NCBI GenBank assembly: GCA_028023455.1
Contig: JAQFVV010000020.1
Coordinates: 10,403,092-10,467,091 of the forward strand
Origin: Epiperipatus broadwayi
Lineage: Eukaryota; Onychophora; Udeonychophora; Euonychophora; Peripatidae
Reading direction: 5' to 3'
DNA length: 64,000 nt
The translations under genes were made by a program, and so were the position numbers. This document shows positions 56,059 to 64,000 of this stretch, in pieces (position 1 is the stretch's first letter; each line of letters starts with the position of its first letter). The notes beneath the pieces are model-generated. The model ran no database searches. It was not told where the DNA came from and was given only the letters and a program-made list of their open reading frames with translations.

Positions 56059-56436
56059 AGATAGATCTTATGTTTGATTTAAAATAATTTATAATACTTT
56101 TAAATACCAAAATTATTATTTAACCATTAATCAGTTATTTTAGTATATATATTTTTAATAATTTTTTTCATGCTCATTTCTACTTTTCATTCAAATTTTA
56201 ATATATATGCACACACACTACTATTCTGTTATGTGCCATGATACATTACCATCCTAACAGATATATCATTCAAACAGAAATTGGAAATATTTAGCAATAA
56301 CTTTGCATTTTCTTTCTAATGCATCTTCTACTTTAAGATCATTCAAATATTGGTGAAATAATGGAATCTTTTTAAAGTTGGGGTATTTTTATCAGATTAT
56401 CATATGTCCCATGACTGCTGTATGAGAGTAAAAATG

Positions 56437-56591
<155 letters not shown>

Positions 56592-56599
56592 ATTTTCTT

Positions 56600-58955
56600 C
56601 TACATCACCATTCATTTAAACTAGAATTAGGGTTGGATAAGTGTGGAGTGGTATGGCACATTACATCTTGGTCCCTGAATTAGGGGAGGTTTAAATCATA
56701 TTTAAATAATTTTATAATTTTTTATATGTAATAATATACTGTTAGTATAATATACACACATTTTGCATATAAATTGGTACTGATCTAGTAGGCAATCTAC
56801 ATTTCAATTTTTATCTTTTATTAACTCTTTAAGTACTGCTTTCACAGCATGAAAGAATACTGTGATGATTAATTCATGATTTGAAGTTGTTGTTTTTTTT
56901 AGAAAATTGATGATTTATCATAGTAATAGTATTACAACCTAATTTATAAATTCAATGTGTAATCTAAAACCTCTTAGTATTAATTTTCATTGATTGGTCT
57001 TCTTTTGCAAACTTTTGATATTTGTTTTTTTTTTTCAATTCCTAAAAAATGTCAATTTGTCATCATAAAATAACTAATATTGATTTGCAAAATTGATTGA
57101 TTTAGAATTTCAAACAACTTCTTTTGACTTGTAATCGACAGGTTTGTTTGGAAATTTTTATTATTTTGTCTTTAATTTTTTAAAAAAAATTCTTCTTTTT
57201 TATCAGATTTTTAAAAAATGAAAAGAAAGAAAGACGGGGAAGGGTCAATTGTGTCCTTACTATTACCTAATTCAAACATCCTCTTTTGATTTATAATTAA
57301 CAAATTTGTTTTTGAAATATTTATGATTTTGTCTTTATAAATTTTTTTAATTTCTTCTTTCTACTTGTTCAAATAATTAAAAAATTTATTTTTAGGCCTC
57401 ATCAAAATTTATTCCAGTATTATTTTCTGTTATTTTTATACTTTCATACTCATTACAACTATTTCTATATTATCATTATTTATATTATCTATACTTCCTC
57501 TTAAATATTGAGTGTTTCACTCTCATTAAGTTTTTCATTATCAATTCAGTTTTTTTAATATTACTTTCTACATTTTTATTGTCCAATAGTTTATCTTCTA
57601 ATTTAGACATTTTGAGTAATTCATATGTTATCTTCATCTCTATTATTTTCCAACTCTGACACTTCATATATTTCTGGTTTGCTATCCTTATCTCTTATCA
57701 AATCATTTTTTTTACATTGTTTGGTTCATTTTTAATATCTTAACTTTATATTTATCATTTATATTTTATATCTCTTCTAATTTGTCTACTTTTTGAGTAT
57801 AAATTTTTAAATAAATTGGTATATCTTATCTATATTTTTTCTTGCTCTTATCATAGGATCAATTTCAGTAATAGCTGCTATAATTTTCTTTTGTGCCTGT
57901 TTTTTTGCATATTGATTCTATCTTCAATGGCATTTTATCTATATAATGTTTTATCACTTTTTAAATTTTATTCAGATAATCCTTTCATTTCTTAACCCTT
58001 TTTATCAAATCATTAGACTTGATATTATTTAAATCCATTTTTACTTCCTTTTCATATACTTTCTGATTGCTATACTACATCTTTTTTTTGTAAACTTTAC
58101 ATCATCAAATGAATAAAATTTAACATTTCTTCATTAGTTGTCATACATGACTAGCTTTTTATTTGAACTATAATCATTGGAAATTTAGCCCTGATAGGTA
58201 TGTATTATTTTCCATTGCCCCCTATATTATTGATGTGTAAAAAAATTTGCTAAGTATACAATAATTTATAAATATAAAATATTTCCTTATTTATTTTCCT
58301 AACTACTTTCTTCTTAGTATATTTTACTATCATGGGTGCTTTTATTACAATATGTGTTATTAACAACTCCTTTTCGAATCTGCCTTGCTATGTCTTTAAC
58401 TACCGAATCCCCTAGAGATTATCATTAGCTTGGGCATTCTATTTATCCCAATGCATTATAAAATAAAAAATATTAACAAATGTTGTTACCAACTTATCCA
58501 ACATTATTGAAAATAAAATTTATAAAATAAAATGTTTATTTCAAATATTTCTTTTTATTTATTGTTAGACATCCATTTCTTGGATGTGATGCTATATTTT
58601 TTCACATACTTCATTCCAATTATTAGACAAATCACAAGTATAATGGCTTACAAGTTTGTAGAAGACAGTGCTACTGGCATATCTTCTCATTTGCAATTTA
58701 GCATTTTTCCATAATCAGGGACTGATTTCATTGCATATCTCATTTTGATGAAAACTGCAATTTGGCTATTGTATTTATCGCACACAAAAAAGAGGGAAAC
58801 AATAAGAAATTATATATCTTGTATAATGTAATGTAGTTGTCAGGAACATTAGCTGGATATACAAACCATTTAGACTGAAACATGTATATGCCTTCTATTA
58901 CGTTATCTATATTTTTTTATAATATTTTTTCCATTCAAATTTTTCTCACTCAAAT
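56600..58955. other. Non-coding AT-rich DNA, possible old retroelement ORF
   Basis: No confident gene. From about 57,480 to 58,140 the minus strand is purine-rich and reads in broken frames as lysine-rich, helical-looking sequence (for example NIKSNDLIKRVKK near 58,010 and IIAAITEIDPMIRARKN near 57,860). It may be an old retroelement ORF, but no motif identifies it. Confidence 0.35.
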
Positions 58956-58959
58956 ATAT

Positions 58960-59150
58960 TTAAACCACTACACATCACATGATCACCATCTCTTATACTA
59001 GCACATAATTTTTATTAAACGAGGCAAAACTCTCTCCATTACTCTGGTTGGCACAGGGTGGCACTACCATATGGAGAGAGTTTTGCCTCATTTAATAATA
59101 ATTATGTGCTAGTATAAGACATCATGATCATGTGATGTTTAGTGGTTTAA
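58960..59150. repeat. Foldback of hammerhead family B tails
   Basis: Two inverted arms of about 80 bp, 58,960-59,039 and 59,071-59,150, matching at about nine of ten positions around a 31-bp loop (TCTGGTTGGCACAGGGTGGC). The arms begin and end with TTAAACCACTA-ACATCACATG. Sequence comparison with 35.3-35.7 kb shows each arm is a family B tail, so this is two inverted partial copies. Confidence 0.85.
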
Positions 59151-59339
59151 CACCAATTCTGCCTAATAGGATAGTGGTGGCTATGGTTGTTAAAGACACA
59201 AAAATGTATGGATGCTAAACTGAGTTCAGACCCATATGACTATATAAGCTATTGAGCTTAGATTGAAAATATTATTGTGTTTTCAATTTCATTCTCATAG
59301 TTTTGTAGTTATGTAGAGATAAAAGGTGGCTGCTGGAGG

Positions 59340-59530
59340 GTTACATTAGATCCTAAGATCTAGGTCTCAGATCCAAGGCTTCTCACTGACAAAAGCCACA
59401 AGCCAGAAACTAGTCTGGGGATATTGGATGAGTAGGCACTAGATAGGGATTTTATGCACAAAGCCTTCTGGAATCCATAGATTACTCTGGTTGGCACAGG
59501 GCACTACTGTATGGAGAGAGTTTTGCCTCG
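59340..59530 (+). repeat. Hammerhead repeat family B, copy 4
   Basis: A plus-orientation unit from the ribozyme region through GATGAGTAGGCACTAGATAG, TTTTATGCACAAAGCCTTCT and ACTGTATGGAGAGAGTTTTG, stopping at about 59,530 before the tail. Confidence 0.8.
59379..59422 (+). ncRNA. Hammerhead ribozyme-like fold B3 (G8 mutated)
   Basis: Stem I TTCTCA (59,380-59,385) pairs with TGGGGA (59,416-59,421), 6 bp with two G-U. The core is CTGACAA at 59,386-59,392, where G8, a catalytic base, has become A. Stem II (AGCC-ACA-AGCC) has lost two pairs. GAAAC, the TA loop and GTC are intact. Predicted inactive. Confidence 0.55.
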
Positions 59531-59534
59531 TTTC

Positions 59535-60005
59535 AAACATATTTAGCAATAACTCCATAAAAAAACTCTTCTATTGTTTACAATATATTCAAAATAATAT
59601 CCACTAACCTATATTCATGCATGCAATAAAATTTTAATATAGTTTTAGAACCCTACTGTTCATTGTTTTGAAATACATCATTTTACAATATTGATAACAT
59701 ATTATCTCAATATATTGTGTTATATTCTGAAAGATCACTTATCAAGAAGCATGGGCAAGCAGAATGAGTTTACCGGCTTTTCATTTCTGAGTTTAATATT
59801 AAGAAACACCACAGTCTTTCTTTTCAGTTGCCTGACAATTTTTAACTAAAATATCAGTTGAGTTTTATTGAAGACAGGATGAATGGTGTGTGAATGATTA
59901 TTTTACTAGATATTTACTATCATAACAGTTAAATTATAGCCCTTACTTCAAGAACTCTAAAAGGTCTCCAGTTAAGACAGTAATTGATAGCTGAGGTAAA
60001 GGGTA
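59535..60005. other. Non-coding AT-rich DNA
   Basis: No supported gene or repeat boundary seen. Confidence 0.4.
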
Positions 60006-61102
60006 CTAATAATCTCCTGAAAAATGGAACATTGTTGGACTTTGTGAAGTTATGATTAAAAGTGAAGAGACAATTGATTTGAAATATGGACATATTTTAT
60101 TACAAAGGAACAGATATCGGATAAATGGAAAAAGATTTGTAAAAAGTGGAAGAACCACATTGTATAGATTGATAATATATTAAATAAAGAAGCAGTAAGA
60201 TGATTTATTCAATTTAATAGAAGATGTCAAATGCAGATAACCTATGTTTAAAGCTTCAACTAGTTCTCATTCAAATAGAGAATTTTTTTATATAGATATA
60301 CAAAATATTTCAACCAAGAAAATTTTTATCATAGAAAATTTTAAAGTTAGAATTAGAAAACTATTGAAAAGTGGGAGTGTTATATATAGAGCTCGCAAAA
60401 TAGGCTCTTAACAAGCTTTGAGACATTTGTAAATACAACCTTATTAAATTAAGTCATGTGACATCTGACTTGATTTTTTTTATAAAAGTGAGAATGTTAT
60501 GGTGACAGAAATGAGAGATAACATGGACTCATAAAAATTCTCTGAGAAAAATAATAAATGGAAATATCCAAATGAAGTTATTGGAGAATTGGATTATATT
60601 TTTTCTAACAGAAAATGTTTTCAAGATTGTAATGTTCTTTGTAGATCCAATGCAGGAAGTGATCATCAATCAATAAGATCCAAGATACATGTTAATGCAA
60701 AACTAAAGAAGACAAAAATTATTTTTTAAAAATAACCCCTCCAATGAATTTAAATTTAGCAAATTTTCAACTGAGACCAGACAATGTATGAGGAAAAAAA
60801 GATATGAAAAAAAGTTAATAATGATATTAACTGAGAATTGGTAAGTAATGCCATAGAAGAGAATAAAAGTCTGAAAAGTATATAAAATAACATCTTGATA
60901 TTGGAAGAAAAGTTGTTTTATTAAGAAATAAAAATAAGGTAGAACTATTACTAAAAGGAGGGACAAAGTTAAGAAATGTATGGAAAAATTCTAGAAAGAA
61001 TTATATAATAATAAAGAACAAAAAATTAAAACAAAGTAACATCATAAGTGGAGAAATCAGAAGGAACTTCATAGATAAGTATATGAAATTTCTGCTGACT
61101 GT

Positions 61103-61392
61103 TGCCTTTGGCAGGATGGTGCAGTTGGTTAGAGCATTACCTTAAAATTCAAAACTCAAGAATCTAAGAATCCAGGTGCAAATACCATGCTAGTACTGTC
61201 ACTGGTTAGCCAGCAACACCTGAAGAAGAGGGGAGACATATGTCTCAAAACATTGTTCATATACTAACTTGTTTGATGTGCTATTATTAACAGTTGAATG
61301 TATTTGGAGTATTTAAATAAAGTTAAATTTTTCTAAAGACATTCAATACGTATATTAGATAATGGAAATAGTCCAATATAAAAATATAACCA
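61103..61392 (+). mobile_element. tRNA-headed SINE inserted in the RTE LINE
   Basis: The head has box A TGGTGCAGTTGGTTAGAGCA (61,118-61,137) and a damaged box B GGTGCAAATACC (61,171-61,184), i.e. pol III promoter elements from a tRNA. A central part with CTGAAGAAGAGG and the perfect palindrome GAGACATATGTCTC (61,233-61,246) follows. The 3' tail is the ~130-bp block also found at 1.4 kb and 62.5 kb. The LINE coding sequence resumes after it. No target-site duplication was confirmed. Confidence 0.75.
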
Positions 61393-61690
61393 TTATAATT
61401 ATTATATCTTCTGCATTGCCAACCATTCCAAATGAAAAGGTGAGTCATGCAATTGAATTCACGAAGAAAGGAAAAGCTCCATGTAATGATGAAATTATAA
61501 TTGATATTTTAAAACAGACAGGTGAAAAAATAGAAAAAATTATTGACAAAACTATATACCAAATGTTTATATAATAATTAGAATAATGCAGTTGTTATAT
61601 TGCTATTTAAGAGAGGTGGTAATATTGGAAATTACAAGTCTATCAGTCCTTTATAAAATCTTTACCAAAGTAATTACAACTCATTTACAG

Positions 61691-61803
61691 AAATTTTTTT
61701 TTTCTCATGTGTCATAGCATCAGCCGGGAAGCGAACCCACTAACCCGGGACAACTGCTTGTAAACCAGCTGTCACTGACCTCTCAACCACCAATGCTTGA
61801 CAG
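61691..61803 (-). mobile_element. Short tRNA-Gly-derived SINE with TSD
   Basis: On the minus strand: a tRNA-Gly-like head with AGCATTGGTGGTTGAGAGG (box A) and GGGTTCGCTTCCCGGC (box B), a short link, and an A-rich end AGAAAAAAAAAATTT. It is flanked by the direct repeat CTCATTTACAG at 61,680-61,690 and 61,804-61,814. The complete insertion is only about 113 bp. It sits in the RTE LINE, so it is younger than that copy. Confidence 0.88.
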
Positions 61804-62419
61804 CTCATTTACAGCAAATTTGGAATTAAAACCAATCAAAAGAAGAAACTGGATATAAAAGTAGTATTAGTATGGTTAAGTTATAAAAAGAAATCTTCAT
61901 GGTTTAGATTTTAAGTTACGAAAAGATATTTACTCCATAAATATAAATCCAGGATACTGTCATATTCTGAAGAATATTTCTAAAATTGCAACATCGGTGA
62001 ATTAGATTATGGTGACAAAAAAAGAATAAGGAATGTAAAATTGGGTGATTTCATATCACCAAAACGTTTATAGCAGTTCCACAAGAACTATTTTGTGAAT
62101 TAGAATGAAAAGTTAAAGAAATAAAAATATATGATGATTATTAAAGTAGAGTAGATTTTGCAGATACAGAGAGAATTATCAGATACAAATACTAAGATAA
62201 TATTAAAAATAAATGCTAAACAAACTAAAGTAATATTGAATGGATTTTCTTAGGAAAAAAAAGAAAATAAAGATTGATAATTATAAATTAAAAGAAGTTA
62301 ACAACCACAAATACTTTGATTAGATTATTAATGCATATGGAAATGTAATGGATGAAATCTATAATTAAATTTAAATAAAGTCTTTTTGGTAAAATAGCTT
62401 GATGTTAAAAGGAAACATG

Positions 62420-62605
62420 CCTATGTGTTTTCCTGAAGGTTTGTGATGATGGTGTTCTAGTTGTATTTTTATATTAGACTATTTCCATCATCTAACGTGT
62501 GTATTGAATGTCTTTAGAAAAATTTAACTTTATTTAAATATTCCAAATACATACAATTGTTAATAATAAGCACATCAAACAGGTTAGTATAAGCCTGTGT
62601 TAAAA
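62420..62605 (-). repeat. SINE-family 3' tail, copy 3
   Basis: Reverse-oriented copy of the tail seen at 1.4 kb and 61.3 kb. On the minus strand: ATACTAACCTGTTTGATGTG ... GTCCAATATAAAA... then ACACCATCATCACAAACCTT and a CAGGAAAACACA end. It interrupts the C-terminal part of the RTE LINE. Confidence 0.75.
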
Positions 62606-63014
62606 AGTTTTTTAATAAATATGTTTTGTCTATTTTTACTGATTGATATGAAACTTGGGTATTTAATAGAAGATAATTACAAAAACGTCAAACCATCAAT
62701 AAACTACGGACGTATTTATACTGGGAATGGTAAGGAGAGATTAAAAGAGAAATATTTAGATGGGAATACAAATCAGTATCATTGACATTCTGAAAGAATT
62801 CAAATTGAAGTGGAGCTGGGCTTGACATATTTATAAAAGAGTTCATAATAGCTAGCTAGTTGAAGTCTTAAACTGTATCCTATAAAATTATAAAAAACTT
62901 AGAAAAGACTATATGTGAGATGGATAGACAAAATAAGAAAGTTTGTTGATGTTGTGTGGAAAAGAAATATTTTTGGTCAGAGAAGAAGAATTAAACACAA
63001 AAGATTTTCATTCT

Positions 63015-64000
63015 GCAATAGATTGATTGGTAAGTATTTTAAATGATGCTGATAACTGTATTATATATTTTAGATGATCATATCACTAATTAAGTCATTA
63101 GTAATTAAAATATGATGCGTTTTAAATTCTCTCATAAATCTATATTAGTCTGTGCATTGTATATGTGATTTATTTGATCATTGAAATTTTAAAAATTATT
63201 ATGTGTGCTGCATTTATGCCTTCAATTGTGAATAGAGGACATTCTGGATATTGGATTTGTGAGATCCAATTTATATGATAATCCAAACAATGACACATTG
63301 TAGAACTGTAAGTTAAACCATAAAATAATAAACTTTTTGTCTTTAGTAATGCTACTAATTAAATTGTATAATCACTTTTAATAAATATTAGATTATGCAT
63401 ACCATAGTAGTAATTATCAAATCTTAAACTTCCAGCCAAAAACATCCTTAGTCTTTTTACAGAAAATGAAATGTGATTAATAATACAAGGTTTAAAACAC
63501 TATAATTACTATATATATTAAAGCGATATTTATATATTCTTCATGTCTGTAATTTAAAAATTAGAAGTTTATTTTAAAAGTAAAGATTTTCAACAAAATA
63601 AATAGAAATATATATATATAATTTACATGCATAGATAAATGTATAAGGTATGATTAATTATAAGTTTATTTTAAAAAAGGTAACTTAGAGCAAGATATTT
63701 CCTTTATTAACATTTATAAAGGTCTCAATAAGAGATGAAAGCTGAATTGGTAATTAAATAAATGTAAATATAATTAGTTGTTGGTTTCAATTTTATTTAG
63801 ATTGATTATTATATTAAGTATATATAATTTTTTTATGTATTGAATATTTGACCATTACTGGTAATCCCTTGCAAAGATAAAATATTAAATGTTGTAGCAG
63901 ACCAAAATGAAATTGAAGAATTATCTACCACCAATAGATCAATTATATGCATACAACAGAATTAAAAATAAAAATGAAGAAACATCAATCTTCTGGGACC
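63015..64000. other. Non-coding AT-rich DNA
   Basis: No supported gene. The first part may be the 3' end of the RTE LINE. The last ~150 bp (AAATTGAAGAATTATCTACC) show no identifiable motif. Confidence 0.4.

Larger units (their letters stand above)
60010..63010 (+). pseudogene. Decayed RTE-type LINE with later insertions
   Basis: A collinear, frame-broken ORF2. Endonuclease: KWKYPNEVIGELDYIFSNRK near 60,550-60,612 (family: W-SP-G---EIDYIL-N-K) and NAGSDHQSIRSKIHVN near 60,650-60,697 (GSDH-LVRAKI). RT: FTKKGKAPCNDEIIIDILKQ near 61,453-61,512 (KKLKNGKAPG-D-I), GNIGNYKSIS-like near 61,620, ELFCELEWKVKEIKIYDDY near 62,090 (after one stop), VDFAD near 62,150 (motif C FADD-like), YKLKEVNNHKYF near 62,285. 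C-terminus: YETWVLNRRQLQK near 62,648-62,690. The order and wording fit the RTE clade. Three SINE-type sequences interrupt it. Confidence 0.85.

Noticed and set aside
58532-58714. Hydrophobic 60-codon open frame
   Set aside because: T-rich sequence gives hydrophobic residues by composition alone; no motif and no supporting signals.

Overview
This is AT-rich (about three quarters A+T by eye), gene-poor nuclear DNA from an animal. The spliced ribosomal-protein gene, large introns, tRNA-derived SINEs, several LINE clades, and hAT and pogo/Tigger DNA transposons all point to an invertebrate metazoan. I cannot name the species. A short stretch of the RPL23A protein (HLRANK) looks arthropod-like, but that is weak evidence.

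Layout. 0.5-1.2 kb: hAT (SCAND3/ZBED-like) transposase relic. 5.0-8.8 kb: a GIY-YIG (Penelope-like) endonuclease relic, a 334-bp tandem dimer, and a cluster of repeats carrying hammerhead-ribozyme-like folds. 14.0-19.8 kb (+): the last three coding exons of RPL23A (uL23), the only recognisable host gene; its long intron holds two DNA transposons, and its 5' exons are not visible here. 25.4-31.3 kb: another hammerhead repeat, a short LINE relic, a Tigger-like element and a longer decayed LINE. 33-36 kb: a second hammerhead repeat family, including two ribozyme folds arranged head to head. 36.8 kb (-): a near-intact tRNA-Gly(TCC)-like sequence. 39.6-40.8 kb: a second copy of the Tigger family. 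41.7-42.1 kb: a textbook hAT MITE. 46.25-52.64 kb (-): a nearly full-length non-LTR retrotransposon with ORF1, endonuclease, reverse transcriptase and zinc-knuckle modules, interrupted by a few frameshifts and one 25-N assembly gap. 53.4-54.3 kb: three short tandem repeats. 55.3-56.1 kb: an 805-bp hAT element. 56.4 kb: a 152-bp (ATT)n. 59.0-59.5 kb: a foldback made of hammerhead-family-B tails plus a mutated ribozyme copy. 60.0-63.0 kb (+): a decayed RTE-type LINE with SINEs inserted into it.

There is no operon or pathway. The biology of the window is one housekeeping gene tail surrounded by layered transposon insertions whose order can be read from nesting and target-site duplications. The most notable signal is the set of hammerhead ribozyme folds in two unrelated repeat families. 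One family shows compensatory differences between copies. Penelope-like GIY-YIG fragments lie in the same window. Such ribozymes are known from Penelope-like elements and retrozymes, so these repeats are probably the terminal or non-autonomous parts of such elements.
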